Shown: positions 1 to 9,175, counted from the first letter of the stretch. The stretch is 64,000 nucleotides of DNA from Diaphorobacter sp. HDW4A (GCF_011305995.1 NZ_CP049910.1:1922001-1986000); one strand, 5' to 3'. Notes: generated from the letters alone by a model not told the origin. A program made the numbers and translations.

Positions 1-630
1 GTCCAGCAGCAACGCGGGCTCGACACCTGCTCGCTGGCCCAGCACCATCATTTCGGCGAGCGCGGCGGTGTTCTCGAATACCAGTGCGTTGTTGATCAGC
101 TTGACGACCTGACCGCAACCCACGCCGCCGCATAGCGTCACATCCGAGCCGATGTAGCGCAGCCATGGCTCGATGCGTGTGAACAGCCCGGGCTCTGCGC
201 CCACCATGATGCTGAGCTCGCCACGGCGCGCCGATTCGGCCGTGCGTGCAACCGGAGCATCCGCAAACTCGACGCCGAGCGCGGCCAGCAGCGGTGCGAT
301 CTTGCGAGCCGTGGCCACCTGCGTGGTGCTCAGATCCACGATGATGGATGGGCGCTTGCTGCCGCTGGTGAGGCCGTTTTCACCCAGACAGACTGCCTCC
401 ACATGGGAGCTGCCAGGAAGCGACATGAAGACTACATCGGCCTGCGCGCCCAGCTCCGCGAGAGAGCCGACAACGCGCGCCTTGGTGTCGGCAACTGCTT
501 GCAGCGCAGCGGGCTTCATGTCGCACACCAGCACGTCGCCGTCGTGCTTGACTGCCATGTTGCGGGCCATGGGTCCGCCGATGTTGCCAAGGCCTACGAA
601 GCCGATGGTCGGGATGGATGCTTGAGTCAT
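1..630 (-). CDS. NAD(P)-dependent 3-hydroxyisobutyrate dehydrogenase-like protein, 3' end cut by window edge
   Basis: This open frame has no stop inside the window; 210 codons are visible and the C-terminus lies to the left of base 1. The N-terminus reads TIGFVGLGNIGGPMARNM, the Rossmann GxGxxG motif of the 6-phosphogluconate/3-hydroxyisobutyrate dehydrogenase superfamily. It is followed by VVFMSLPGSSHVEAV, a STTQ stretch, and GCGQVVKLINNAL near codon 190, which carries the catalytic lysine of the family (inference from motif position). The family oxidises beta-hydroxy acids such as 3-hydroxyisobutyrate or tartronate semialdehyde in the cytosol. The start ATG at 630 is preceded by AAAAGGAGACAGCACC, a strong ribosome binding site. 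It is the most downstream gene seen of the long minus-strand catabolic block, 66 bp after the aldehyde dehydrogenase. A dehydrogenase plus semialdehyde dehydrogenase pairing fits, but the substrate cannot be assigned. Confidence 0.9.
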   Translation of the reverse strand, partial: MTQASIPTIGFVGLGNIGGPMARNMAVKHDGDVLVCDMKPAALQAVADTKARVVGSLAELGAQADVVFMSLPGSSHVEAVCLGENGLTSGSKRPSIIVDLSTTQVATARKIAPLLAALGVEFADAPVARTAESARRGELSIMVGAEPGLFTRIEPWLRYIGSDVTLCGGVGCGQVVKLINNALVFENTAALAEMMVLGQRAGVEPALLLD

Positions 631-696
631 GGTGCTGTCTCCTTTTGAGAACGGGTTTTTGAAATGTGGTTCTGGTGCGTGCGAAGGTGAAAAAAT

Positions 697-2196
697 TCAG
701 ACCTTGATGACAAACGGGTCCTGGATCTCTTCGCTGGTTTCGCACCAGACGCTTTTGGTCTTGAGGAACTGATCGACGGATTCCATACCGTTCACGCGGC
801 CCTGGCCACTGTCCTTGTAGCCGCCGAACGGCGAATTGAATGCGAGTGCGCGGTAGGTGTTGATCCACACGGTTCCAGCTTGCAGACGGCGGGCGAGGGT
901 GTGAGCCCGTCGGAAATCGCGGGTCCACACGCCTGCGGCCAAGCCGAATCGTGTGCCATTGGCCATTGCGATGACCTGTTCGTCATCGCTGAACGGCGTG
1001 ATCGCCAGTACCGGGCCAAAGACTTCTTCATGCAGCAGCGGGTTGTCGCTGGCCAGTTGATGAACGATGGTGGGCTCGAAGAAGTAGCCGCCCTCCAGCC
1101 CCGGCACGTTGGCGCGTTTGCCGCCGCACAGCAGGCTTGCGCCCGCAGTGAGAGACTTGGCAACCATGGATTCGTTCTTGGCCAGTTGAGCGGCGGTGGC
1201 TGCAGGCCCCATCTGCGTCTGTGGCGAGAGCGGGTCACCGAGGCGGATGGCCTTGGCGCGGGCGGCGAGCTTGTCCAGCACTTCGTCATAGATGCTCTCA
1301 TGCACATAGGCACGTGAGCCCGCGATGCAGGTCTGCCCAGCCGCCGCGAAGATACCCGAGAGAATGCCCACCACGGCATTGTCCACCGCCGCATCGTCGA
1401 ACAAGATGTTCGGGCTCTTGCCGCCCAGCTCCAGCGTGCAACTGGCAAGTCGTGCACCAGCACGCGCGGCGATTGCGCGACCGGCTCCATCGCTGCCGGT
1501 GAAGCTGATCTTGGCCACATCCGGGTGATCGACCAATGCTTCCCCAGCCTGACGGGCACCGGTCACGACGTTGATCACGCCCGGTGGAATGCCCGCTTCC
1601 TGCGCCAGACGTGCCAGCTCGATTGCCGAGGCGGAGGTGACCTCCGACGGTTTGATGACCACCGTATTGCCCGCAGCCAACGCGGGCGCGCAGCTCATGA
1701 TGGTGAGAAATGTGGGGGAGTTCCACGGCACGATGATGCCCACCACACCCAAAGGCTCGCGCAGCGTGTAGTTGAGCACGCTACGTCGCTCCAATGGAAT
1801 CACCCGGCCTTCGACCTTGTCTGCGAGGCCGCCGAAGTAGTAGAGCCAGTCGCAGGCAACCCGCGCCTGGGCTGTCATCTCACTGAGCAGCTTGCCGTTC
1901 TGCAGGGATTCGAGCCGCGCAATGGTCTCGGCATTGGCGGCGATCTTTTCTCCCCAAGCCATCAGCATGCGGCCGCGGCGCGTGGGAGACAACTGGCCCC
2001 AAGGGCCTTCGAGTGCCTGCGACGCAGCGCGCACGGCGGCATCCACATCGGCTGCGCACGATTCAACAAAGCGGCCCCAGTGTTTGCCAGTGGTTGGATT
2101 GGTGGCCTGAAACTGACGTGCCTGCTGACCCGGCACGTTCGCTCCGCCGATGTGATTCAGATAGACGGGGCCATCTGTTGAGGCGAGTTGATTCAT
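697..2196 (-). CDS. NAD(P)-dependent aldehyde dehydrogenase
   Basis: This is a full-length (499 aa) member of the aldehyde dehydrogenase superfamily, oxidising an aldehyde to the acid with NAD(P)+ in the cytosol. Visible family motifs are VVGIIVPWNSP and VVIKPSEVT in the cofactor-binding half, SFTGSDGAGRAI, the glutamate motif LELGGKSPN, the catalytic cysteine in GQTCIAGSR, and EEVFGPVLAI plus PFGGYKDSGQGR near the C-terminus. The ATG at 2196 follows a good CAGGAGACCGA ribosome binding site. Its neighbours are the Bug receptor upstream and the 3-hydroxyisobutyrate dehydrogenase-like gene downstream, so it probably handles a semialdehyde produced by that dehydrogenase or by the RraA-like aldolase further upstream. 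The substrate is unassigned. Length and motifs look intact. Confidence 0.95.
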   Translation of the reverse strand: MNQLASTDGPVYLNHIGGANVPGQQARQFQATNPTTGKHWGRFVESCAADVDAAVRAASQALEGPWGQLSPTRRGRMLMAWGEKIAANAETIARLESLQNGKLLSEMTAQARVACDWLYYFGGLADKVEGRVIPLERRSVLNYTLREPLGVVGIIVPWNSPTFLTIMSCAPALAAGNTVVIKPSEVTSASAIELARLAQEAGIPPGVINVVTGARQAGEALVDHPDVAKISFTGSDGAGRAIAARAGARLASCTLELGGKSPNILFDDAAVDNAVVGILSGIFAAAGQTCIAGSRAYVHESIYDEVLDKLAARAKAIRLGDPLSPQTQMGPAATAAQLAKNESMVAKSLTAGASLLCGGKRANVPGLEGGYFFEPTIVHQLASDNPLLHEEVFGPVLAITPFSDDEQVIAMANGTRFGLAAGVWTRDFRRAHTLARRLQAGTVWINTYRALAFNSPFGGYKDSGQGRVNGMESVDQFLKTKSVWCETSEEIQDPFVIKV

Positions 2197-2276
2197 TCGG
2201 TCTCCTGAAACCGTTTTTTATGGATGTGAGTGGGGTAGGAGGTGGTGGTGCTCACTGTCCCGTGCGGAAGCCGTCT

Positions 2277-3281
2277 TCAGTCGGGCTTGATGTGTGAGTT
2301 CTTCACTATGTCCCGCCACTTCAGCGTTTCGGCGGCCTGGTGCGTCTTCAACGCCTGAGGAGTGCCACCACCGACGATGCCACCTTGCTGCTCGATCCAG
2401 TTCGTGATGTCCTTCTGTGCGAGCACGGCTGAAACATCTGCACTGACCTTGTTCACGATATCGGGTGGCGTATTCGCCGGGGCATGCAGGCCCCACCATG
2501 CATAGACGGTGAAGCCCGGCAGGCCCCCAGCCTCGGCCACCGTGGGGATTTCTGGCAGCACGGCCACGCGCTCCGCGCTGGTGATGCCCATGATCCGTGC
2601 ACCGCCGGCGCGAGCATGCGGAAGCACCACGGAACTGTTGTGAAACAGCACTTCATAGTGTCCGGCCAGTAGATCGGTCATCATCTGCGCGCTGGATTTG
2701 TAGGGAATGCCTTCCATCTCTATGCCAGTCATCTGCTTGAGCAACTCCGCCGAAAGATGGGGCGTGGTGCCTGCGCCGGGATGGCCGTAGCGCAGCTTGC
2801 CCTTGTTCTGCCTGGCGTAGGCGATCAGTTCCTTGAGGTTTTTTGCAGGCACGCTCGGGTGAATTACCAGCAGATTGGGCATGGACATGAGCATGGTGAC
2901 CGGAGCCAGATCTTTGACCGGATCGTAGGGCAGTTTCTCCATCATGCTGCTGCCCACGGATACCGCACCGATGGTGCTCACGACCATGTTGTAGCCATCG
3001 GCTGACGCACGCACGCCGCGCTCGGTGCCGGTAATTCCGCCCAAGCCCGGTACATTCTCGATCACGACCGGTTGATTCCAACGCATGCTCAGTTGGGTCG
3101 CCACTTGGCGGCTGATGGCGTCCGGGCTGCTGCCCGCAGCCGACGCGACGATCAGCTTGACGGAGCGCGTTGGATATCCCACGCTGCCCGAAGTTGTCTG
3201 CGCCCAGGCAGTGATGCTCGTGAAGCCCGTGGTGCTCAACGCAGCGAGGGATATCCCCTTCAGAAAGTCCTTGCGCAACAT
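2277..3281 (-). CDS. Bug-family periplasmic substrate-binding protein (tripartite tricarboxylate transporter receptor, TctC type)
   Basis: The 334-residue product begins with a Sec signal peptide (about residues 1-27, ending near ITAWAQ) and continues with YPTRSVKLIVASAAGS, the typical first strand of Bug (Bordetella uptake gene) receptors. Later blocks such as PVVIENVPGLGGITG, LRYGHPGAGTTPHLSAELL, IEMEGIPYKSSAQMMTDLL and TSAERVAVLPEIPTVAEAG are diagnostic of PF03401. Such proteins bind carboxylates or amides in the periplasm and normally hand them to a TctA/TctB permease, but no permease is adjacent here, so it is an orphan receptor. It lies in the minus-strand catabolic run between the esterase and the aldehyde dehydrogenase and is likely co-transcribed. 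The ligand cannot be inferred. Confidence 0.95.
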   Translation of the reverse strand: MLRKDFLKGISLAALSTTGFTSITAWAQTTSGSVGYPTRSVKLIVASAAGSSPDAISRQVATQLSMRWNQPVVIENVPGLGGITGTERGVRASADGYNMVVSTIGAVSVGSSMMEKLPYDPVKDLAPVTMLMSMPNLLVIHPSVPAKNLKELIAYARQNKGKLRYGHPGAGTTPHLSAELLKQMTGIEMEGIPYKSSAQMMTDLLAGHYEVLFHNSSVVLPHARAGGARIMGITSAERVAVLPEIPTVAEAGGLPGFTVYAWWGLHAPANTPPDIVNKVSADVSAVLAQKDITNWIEQQGGIVGGGTPQALKTHQAAETLKWRDIVKNSHIKPD

Positions 3282-3318
3282 GATTTTTCTCCTTTAGTTG
3301 TGGTTTTTTCTGGTCACG

Positions 3319-4191
3319 TCAGGCACAGCATTGGGTGACGACGAATTGCACGACGTCGTTCACGGCTTTGGCTGTGGAGGGCGAATCCGGCCTGGTCTTG
3401 ACGAATCCTTCCACCTCGCCCGGGTACCAATTGAGCGTGACGTCTCCTCCGGCTTCTCGATAGGCCGTCACGAATCGCTCAAGGTGGGCGCGCGGATGCA
3501 CGATGTCCTTGTCGCCCTGCAGGTACAGCACTGGTGGCAGTCGCGCCGCTTCGCCGCGCTCCAGCGCCAGCGCAGGGCTGCCTTCGCTCATCGCTTCTTC
3601 GTTGCCCCAATACTTGAGATGGTCTGGAATCACGCGATCGATCGTGGGCGGATAGTCGCCACCTGCACGCTGGAGATCGCATGCATAGCGGTAGCGCCCG
3701 AGCGGGTCGATCACCGGCCAGCACAGCACGGCACAGTTCACCGATGCGTCTTGATTTTCATTGGCGAGCGGCAGGGCGCTGTAGCGTGCATCTTTGGGTC
3801 GCATGGCTCCCAGAATGGCCTGGTGTGCGCCGCTGGACAATCCCATGATGCCCACCCGGTTCGCACTGCTGCGCCATTTTTTCGCATTCGCTTTGAGCCA
3901 GCGGATCGCGTAGTTGATGTCCTGCATCGATGCCGGATATGCAGCATCGGGAGGCATGCGGAAATCAATCGCGGCGACGACGATGCCGCGTTGCGCCAGC
4001 GAATAGTTGAAGCGGTCTTCATCCAGCCGATCTCCCCGGCACCAAGCGCCACCGTGGACTTCCGCGATCAGAGGGAATGGGCCGGGCCCTTCGGGTTGGT
4101 GGATTCGCACCTGCAGGGTGATTCCCGGATGCACCAGATAGTCGATGTCATGCGTAGTGACTTCGTGGAGCGTATCGGTGGTTGCCGTCAT
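3319..4191 (-). CDS. Alpha/beta hydrolase (esterase/lipase, hormone-sensitive-lipase-like)
   Basis: The product is about 290 aa when read from the ATG at 4191, which has GGAGA seven bases upstream; the frame also stays open to a TTG at 4224 without a better ribosome site. The oxyanion-hole motif HGGAWCRGDR (around residue 60), the nucleophile elbow GLSSGAHQ and the C-terminal acid region LYLQGDKDIVHPR mark an alpha/beta hydrolase that cleaves a carboxylic ester or related bond. The usual catalytic His is not in a classical motif, and VEGFVKTRP near the C-terminus is not a clear match, so catalytic competence rests on the Ser/Asp motifs. It sits between the RraA-like gene and the Bug receptor. 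A role in hydrolysing an ester or lactone of the imported substrate is inference. Confidence 0.88.
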   Translation of the reverse strand: MTATTDTLHEVTTHDIDYLVHPGITLQVRIHQPEGPGPFPLIAEVHGGAWCRGDRLDEDRFNYSLAQRGIVVAAIDFRMPPDAAYPASMQDINYAIRWLKANAKKWRSSANRVGIMGLSSGAHQAILGAMRPKDARYSALPLANENQDASVNCAVLCWPVIDPLGRYRYACDLQRAGGDYPPTIDRVIPDHLKYWGNEEAMSEGSPALALERGEAARLPPVLYLQGDKDIVHPRAHLERFVTAYREAGGDVTLNWYPGEVEGFVKTRPDSPSTAKAVNDVVQFVVTQCCA

Positions 4192-4240
4192 GTGTTTATT
4201 CTCCAGTGTGTTCGTGGTTTTCAATTCATCACTTGTTCAT

Positions 4241-4948
4241 TCAATCGTCGAAGGCACCGTCCACTTCGTGGACATTCATGCCCGCGTAGATGGCAGCCGC
4301 GCCGCTGAGCTCCCAGACCGGGATGCCAGCACGTACTTTCTCTGCGGCTTCGTCTTCCTTCGCCATCTTGGTCTGGGCAGCATCGACAATGCTGCGCGCT
4401 TCGTCGCGTGGAACGCAGAGCACACCGTCGCCATCGGCAATGATCAGATCGCCCGGGCGCACTTCCACACCTTCACAGACCACGGGTGCATTCACAAAGC
4501 CTTCGCCGCGCTTGTCGGGATGAATCGGCCAGATGTGGGTGGACCAGACGGGGAACCCCAGCGCGCGCACCTGATCCACATCGCGCACGCAGCCTTGGAC
4601 CACGACGCCCGCCAGTCCCTTCCTCTGTGCATAGCGGGTAGCCAGATCGCCCCATTGCGCGCCCGAGAGTTCCGCTTGGCAGACAACCACCAGCACATCT
4701 CCCGGCTCAGCGAGGTAGAGCGCGCGGTGCATCATCAGGTTGTCGCCGGGCCAGCAGAAGGCCGTGACCGCGGGACCTGCGATCTTCTGCTGCCCTTCCT
4801 TGATGGGGTGCATACGTGCCCCCATCAACGCGGGGCGACCGCGCACCCCCATGGATTCGTGCACATCGGCGACGGTAACCGCTTGAGCGCGGGCGACGAC
4901 GGTGGGGTCAACCCGGCGAACTTTCAGATAGACCTTGGAAGCATTCAT
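4241..4948 (-). CDS. RraA/HMG-CHA aldolase-family protein
   Basis: The likely start is the ATG at 4948 (MNASKVYLKVRR), which has AAGGA nine bases upstream; a longer frame reaches 5035 but would overlap the upstream dehydrogenase and has no ribosome site. The protein is about 235 aa. Motifs VVVQGCVRDVDQVRALGFPV and LIIADGDGVLCVPRDEA are the conserved core of the RraA-like fold used by HMG/CHA aldolases (4-hydroxy-4-methyl-2-oxoglutarate / 4-carboxy-4-hydroxy-2-oxoadipate aldolase) and by RraA, the RNase E inhibitor. Presence of the R-D pair and of the ADxDG block favours a divalent-metal aldolase or oxaloacetate-decarboxylase-like enzyme over the regulator. In a catabolic operon a retro-aldol step giving pyruvate is the plausible role (inference). 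Confidence 0.88.
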   Translation of the reverse strand: MNASKVYLKVRRVDPTVVARAQAVTVADVHESMGVRGRPALMGARMHPIKEGQQKIAGPAVTAFCWPGDNLMMHRALYLAEPGDVLVVVCQAELSGAQWGDLATRYAQRKGLAGVVVQGCVRDVDQVRALGFPVWSTHIWPIHPDKRGEGFVNAPVVCEGVEVRPGDLIIADGDGVLCVPRDEARSIVDAAQTKMAKEDEAAEKVRAGIPVWELSGAAAIYAGMNVHEVDGAFDD

Positions 4949-4971
4949 GATGTTGTCCTTGCTTGAGTTGA

Positions 4972-6168
4972 TCAGGCGTGCAGAGCCTGGATTGGCGTTG
5001 GGTGCAGCCTGTGTACGGGTGGCGAGCGCAGCCAATCGGCGCTCAGGTCATTGAAGTCGGCACAGCCCATCTGTGCGAGCACCATGTCGATTTCGTTGTG
5101 CATGATCTGCAGCACCCGGGCCACGCCGGGCTGCCCACCGGCTGCAACGCCAAAGAGCGACGGGCGCCCGAAGATGCAGGCACGCGCGCCCAGGCAACGG
5201 GCGATGACTACGTCGGAGCCGCGCCGCACGCCGCTGTCCAGAATCAGCTCCATGCGATCGCCAACGGCAGCAGCGATCATGGGCAGCATCTCCAGAGACG
5301 CGGGCGCGGCATCCAGTTGACGGCCCCCGTGGTTGGAGACTACAAGGCCGTTGACTCCGAGGCGCGCAGCTTCGAACGCGTCTTCCGGGTGCAGCAGACC
5401 CTTGATCAACATGGGTCCCGGCCACGCGGCGCGGATGCGCTTGATATGTTCCCAACTCACCATGGGCGCTGGCGTCAGGGTGCCGTACAGATCGGCCACA
5501 TCGGTGGCTGCCGCGTTCTGGCCCGCGTAGGGCTTCCAGTTCTGCATCATCGGAACGCCTCCGGTGCGCAGATAGCGCAGCACCCAGGCGGGGTGTCCCA
5601 GCGCTTCCAGAACGATGGCCGGTGTCATCCGAAACGGTCTGGCAAACCCATTGCGTTTGTTGCGTTCCCGGTTGGAGTTGACGGGAACGTCCACGGAAAT
5701 CACCAGTACCTTGACCTGGCAGGCGATGGCGCGCTGCACGAGATCGGCATTGATCTGCTCATTGGTGGTGCAGTACATCTGGAACCAGACATGCTCAGGC
5801 GCGACCTTCATCACGTCTTCCAGTGCTGCGTTGCTGGCGCTGGAGAGCAGAAATGGCACGTTCGCATCGCGGGCTGCCGCCGCCTGCATCAGGTCGGCAT
5901 CGGGTCTCCACAATCCGGCCAATCCGGTGGGCGATATGCCGATGGGGCTGGCGTAACTGCGACCGAAAAGGGACACCGTCTGTATGCGCTTGCTCACGTC
6001 GCGCAGATAGCGGGGAAGCAGGCAATGCCTGGAAAAGGCGTCCCGGTTGCGTTGCATACCCCGTTCGTCATCAGCACCACCGTCAATAAAATCAAACGCG
6101 ATGCGAGGCAGTCGGCGACGCGCCAGAGTGCGCATGTCTTCGAGATTGATGGCTTTTTGAATGTTCAT
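4972..6168 (-). CDS. FMN-dependent alpha-hydroxy acid dehydrogenase (lactate/mandelate dehydrogenase family)
   Basis: The 398-aa protein has the standard length for the family that oxidises L-2-hydroxy acids to 2-oxo acids with FMN. The N-terminal FDFIDGGADDE, GISPTGLAGLWRPDAD (FMN contact), WFQMYCT, MLIKGLLHPEDA (Lys binding FMN) and VVSNHGGRQLD (catalytic His and substrate Arg) are all present, as are LDSGVRRGSDVV and GRPSLFG near the C-terminus. No membrane-anchoring signal is obvious, although family members can associate peripherally. The start at 6168 lacks a strong Shine-Dalgarno. It lies just upstream of the RraA-like gene, with which it may be translated in sequence, and downstream of the SMP-30 lactonase. 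Together the three suggest lactone opening, hydroxyacid oxidation, then retro-aldol cleavage. Confidence 0.94.
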   Translation of the reverse strand: MNIQKAINLEDMRTLARRRLPRIAFDFIDGGADDERGMQRNRDAFSRHCLLPRYLRDVSKRIQTVSLFGRSYASPIGISPTGLAGLWRPDADLMQAAAARDANVPFLLSSASNAALEDVMKVAPEHVWFQMYCTTNEQINADLVQRAIACQVKVLVISVDVPVNSNRERNKRNGFARPFRMTPAIVLEALGHPAWVLRYLRTGGVPMMQNWKPYAGQNAAATDVADLYGTLTPAPMVSWEHIKRIRAAWPGPMLIKGLLHPEDAFEAARLGVNGLVVSNHGGRQLDAAPASLEMLPMIAAAVGDRMELILDSGVRRGSDVVIARCLGARACIFGRPSLFGVAAGGQPGVARVLQIMHNEIDMVLAQMGCADFNDLSADWLRSPPVHRLHPTPIQALHA

Positions 6169-6355
6169 TTTGGGCGGCTTGAATGCTTGCCGTAACCATA
6201 AATCGCGTTGCGGTGCTTGAGTGGCTTGCGGACGTCAACAGTTTCATGTGCTGAACTTCTGTGAGTACCGCGTGCAGGAAGAGGGGAGGGTGACAGGCGG
6301 CGGCATTGCACGGCGGGCCAGTGATACCGCCCGCGCAAGCCGCACCAGAAATAGC
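6169..6355. other. Intergenic gap between lactonase and hydroxyacid dehydrogenase genes
   Basis: This 187-bp stretch separates two co-directional minus-strand genes. No convincing coding frame, hairpin terminator or promoter was recognised in it. It is longer than the other gaps of the block, so a secondary promoter for the downstream half of the operon is possible but not shown. Confidence 0.4.
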
Positions 6356-7279
6356 TCAGCGAGCTTTGGAGTGGGAATACATGCTGCGCCCTGCAACGGG
6401 CACTCGGGCTGTGAGGATGCTGCCGGTACGCGATTCGATCATGTACAGAGTGCGCCCATCAGCACCGCCGTAGGCGCAGTTGGTGGTGGCAAGTCCCTCG
6501 GGGGCGTCAATGCGATACAGCGGCTCGCCCTTGGGGCTGAAGATCCAGACGGCTCCAAAGCCTACGTGGCACACTGCCAGACCGCCTTGTTCATCCAGCG
6601 CAATCCCATCAGGCCCGCCGCCGCCCGACATCTGTATGTAGACGCCTACCTTGGTGGCGCTGCCGTCGGGCATGAGCGGTACCCGCCAGATGGCGTTGTC
6701 GCGGGTGGCCGCGAGGTAGACGGCTGTTTCGTCCAGGTTCATGACGAGCCCGTTGGGGCTGGGTACGCAATCGAGCACCACATCCAGTTGCCCATTGGTG
6801 CGCAAGCGCATGAGGCGGCCGGTGGCGTCATGCAATCCGGTCTGTCCCTGATCGGTGAAGTACAGATCTCCATTGCTGGCGAAGAACAGGTCGTTGCAGC
6901 CTTTGAAGCGCTCGAGCCTTGCGCGCTCCAGATAGGGATCGATGCGGCCCGTACGAGGGTCCAGCACCATGATTCCGTTACGGCAGTCGGCGATGAAGGC
7001 TCGGCCATCGGGGTGAAATTTCAGTCCATTGGGCTCACCTGCATATTCGGTGACGAGTTCGACATTGCCTTTAGGGTCGATGCGGAAGATGCGGCCCCAG
7101 GGGATGTCAACGACCCACAGATTGCCATCGAGATCGAATGAGGGGCCTTCGAGAAACACGCCAGCCTGTGCGCCGTGCAGTTGCGTGTTGCACCACTCGC
7201 TGCGCTTGTCATGCGAAAGGAAATTTTCGGGGATTTTGGTGAAGACTTCCGCCTTCAGTTTTTCAGGAGGTGCGAACAT
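6356..7279 (-). CDS. SMP-30/gluconolactonase-family protein
   Basis: This beta-propeller hydrolase of about 307 aa is read from the ATG at 7279, though a TTG two codons earlier is also open. Blades are visible as repeated short motifs: FLEGPSFDLDGNLWVVDI at the N-terminus, IADCRNGIMVLD, GCNDLFFASNGDLYFTDQG (the N-D metal site), PNGLVMNLDETAVYLA and GGPDGIALDEQGGLAV. Glu near the start and Asn/Asp in the third and fourth blades match the divalent-metal ligands of SMP-30 lactonases. The family opens aldonolactones or similar lactones. A second, shorter homologue is at 63041, in a different operon. Here it follows the TRAP transporter genes and precedes the 2-hydroxyacid dehydrogenase; a lactone intermediate is inferred. 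Confidence 0.92.
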   Translation of the reverse strand: MFAPPEKLKAEVFTKIPENFLSHDKRSEWCNTQLHGAQAGVFLEGPSFDLDGNLWVVDIPWGRIFRIDPKGNVELVTEYAGEPNGLKFHPDGRAFIADCRNGIMVLDPRTGRIDPYLERARLERFKGCNDLFFASNGDLYFTDQGQTGLHDATGRLMRLRTNGQLDVVLDCVPSPNGLVMNLDETAVYLAATRDNAIWRVPLMPDGSATKVGVYIQMSGGGGPDGIALDEQGGLAVCHVGFGAVWIFSPKGEPLYRIDAPEGLATTNCAYGGADGRTLYMIESRTGSILTARVPVAGRSMYSHSKAR

Positions 7280-7303
7280 GTTCAATTTCCAAAGTCGGGT
7301 TGA

Positions 7304-8611
7304 TCAATTGCCGGTGACGCGGTTAGGTAGCCACAGCGCCAATTCGGGCCAGGCCACCAGCATGAGCAGCAGCACGAACATCAACAGGTGAAACGGGACA
7401 GTGCCTACGACCACATCTGAGATGCGGCCACGGGAAATGCTTTGAATCACGAACAGATTGATGCCAATGGGTGGTGTGATCTGCCCCATCTCGATGAACA
7501 GAACCACGATGATTCCGAACCACACCGGATCGATGCCATAGTTGGCCAGCAGCGGGTAGAGAAGGGGCACGGTGATCACGATCATCCCCAGACTCTCCAC
7601 CAGTGCTCCCAGCGCGGTGAACAGGATCAGCAATGCCAGGAAGAATTCGACTTTGCTGAGCTTGAGTCCGATGATGAAGTTCGTCACATCTTCGCCAACG
7701 CCCGCATAGCTCATCGCATAAGAAAAGATGAAGGCCGCGTAGGTTATGAAAAGAATGTTGCTGATGGCGATGGTGGTGCGTTTGAGGCAGGCGACGAACT
7801 CACGCATCGGAAGTCTTCCGAACGTCAGGGCGATGATCAGCGCGAAGATGCATCCCGCTGCAGCTGCTTCCGTGGGTGTGGCGAGGCCCGAGTAGATGGA
7901 GCCCATGATTCCGCCGATCAACAGCATGAATGGCACGATGTCAATCAAGGCACGAAAGAGCAGTCGACGCGTGAGAACGCTGCGCTCTCTGGGGGAGATC
8001 TCAGGACGCATGATGGCTGCGAATCCGATGTACGTCATGAACAGCAGCGTCAGCACGATGCCCGGTACGATTCCCGCCATGAAGAGCTTGGCCACAGACG
8101 TTTCGGTGAACGTTGCATACACGATCATGGCGATCGACGGCGGAATCAGAACGCCCAGTGTGCCGCCTGCTGCTAGTGAGCCTGTGGAGAGTCTGCGGTC
8201 GTATCCCCTTGCCTCGAGCTGTGGTAGGGCCACCTTGCCAATCGCTGCCGCGGTGGCAATGCTGGAGCCACTGACTGCTGCGAAGACCGCGCAGCCGGCG
8301 ACGTTAGTTTGCAGCAGGCCGCCTGGCACCTTGCGCACCAACTGCGACAGTCCTGCGTAGACCTTCATCGCGAGACCACTGCCCTGCAGTATCTCCGCCA
8401 TCAACACGAACAACGGAATCGACGTCAGGGTATAGGCATCCATGCTCCCCCAACTCGTTATCCCCAGTCCATGAAGGGCACCGATACCACCCTGCATATA
8501 CAGATAGACCACCGCTGGCAACATGATCGCAAATGGCACTGCCATGCCTGATGCCAGCAGCAGAAAGAACAAAATAAAAATGAAGACAATCTGATATTCA
8601 CCGAACATCAT
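7304..8611 (-). CDS. TRAP transporter large permease subunit (DctM type)
   Basis: The protein is about 435 aa from the paired ATGs at 8611/8608 (MMFGEYQIVF); the longer open frame to 8779 overlaps dctQ and is not used. The start overlaps the dctQ stop as ATGA and is preceded by AAAGGAGT inside dctQ, the classic translational coupling of TRAP Q and M genes. About 12 hydrophobic segments are visible. Characteristic blocks include GSSIATAAAIGKVALPQLEARGYD, PPSIAMIVYATFTETSVAKLF and GQITPPIGINLFVIQSI, which match DctM (ion transporter superfamily). It couples a sodium gradient to uptake of the acid delivered by the periplasmic DctP at 9176. Confidence 0.95.
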   Translation of the reverse strand: MMFGEYQIVFIFILFFLLLASGMAVPFAIMLPAVVYLYMQGGIGALHGLGITSWGSMDAYTLTSIPLFVLMAEILQGSGLAMKVYAGLSQLVRKVPGGLLQTNVAGCAVFAAVSGSSIATAAAIGKVALPQLEARGYDRRLSTGSLAAGGTLGVLIPPSIAMIVYATFTETSVAKLFMAGIVPGIVLTLLFMTYIGFAAIMRPEISPRERSVLTRRLLFRALIDIVPFMLLIGGIMGSIYSGLATPTEAAAAGCIFALIIALTFGRLPMREFVACLKRTTIAISNILFITYAAFIFSYAMSYAGVGEDVTNFIIGLKLSKVEFFLALLILFTALGALVESLGMIVITVPLLYPLLANYGIDPVWFGIIVVLFIEMGQITPPIGINLFVIQSISRGRISDVVVGTVPFHLLMFVLLLMLVAWPELALWLPNRVTGN

Positions 8612-9174
8612 GACTCCTTTTGTGATTGAGCGGCACGCAGACGCCTGAAATCGGCCGCCACCGTACGAAGCAGCGCCCAGCAGAGAACGGCGGCACCAAT
8701 GGGCAGGGCAATTCGAGGTATCCAGAGTGGCGTCATCAGGTTGGTTGCTGCGACGTCTCCAGAATTCCAGGTCAGCCATTCGAAACGGATGAATTCGAAA
8801 AGCAGGATCAGTGAAACAGTCAGTGATGCAATGTCAAAAAAGAACAACAATCTTGCGCGTCCCACTGGGCCCAGCTTGTGCTCGACGAAGTGCACGCGGT
8901 GATAGGCATGGAGTGTCTGACCTGAACCCAGCGAGAGGAAGGAAATAGCGACCAGTGCGTAGCCGCCCAATTCATTGCTGATCTGGATGGACCATCCAAA
9001 CAGGCTGCGCACCACAATTTCGACACCCATCATCACGATCAGGCCCAGCACAATGAGCTGACTGATCCAGCGACAGATTCTGGAGGGCGTGTCTTCGGCA
9101 GGGCTGAATACATCAGAATCTTCGCTCTCCGATTCGAGTGCACTCCCAATGTTGGCTTGAGAATTTGATGTCAT
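8608..9174 (-). CDS. TRAP transporter small permease subunit (DctQ type)
   Basis: This 188-aa four-helix membrane protein carries the DctQ core: ICRWISQLIVLGLIVMMGVEI, RSLFGWSIQISNELGGYALVA, LGSGQTLHAYHRVHFVEHKL and a last helix ending ALPIGAAVLCWALLRTV. The ELGGYALV and HRVHFVE segments correspond to the conserved motifs of the family. It starts two bases before the dctP stop region (gap of 1 bp after dctP) and ends inside dctM. Its role is to bridge the binding protein and DctM in the inner membrane. An N-terminal acidic stretch (ESESEDSD) of about 30 residues precedes the first helix and is presumably cytoplasmic. Confidence 0.92.
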   Translation of the reverse strand: MTSNSQANIGSALESESEDSDVFSPAEDTPSRICRWISQLIVLGLIVMMGVEIVVRSLFGWSIQISNELGGYALVAISFLSLGSGQTLHAYHRVHFVEHKLGPVGRARLLFFFDIASLTVSLILLFEFIRFEWLTWNSGDVAATNLMTPLWIPRIALPIGAAVLCWALLRTVAADFRRLRAAQSQKES

Positions 9175-9175
9175 C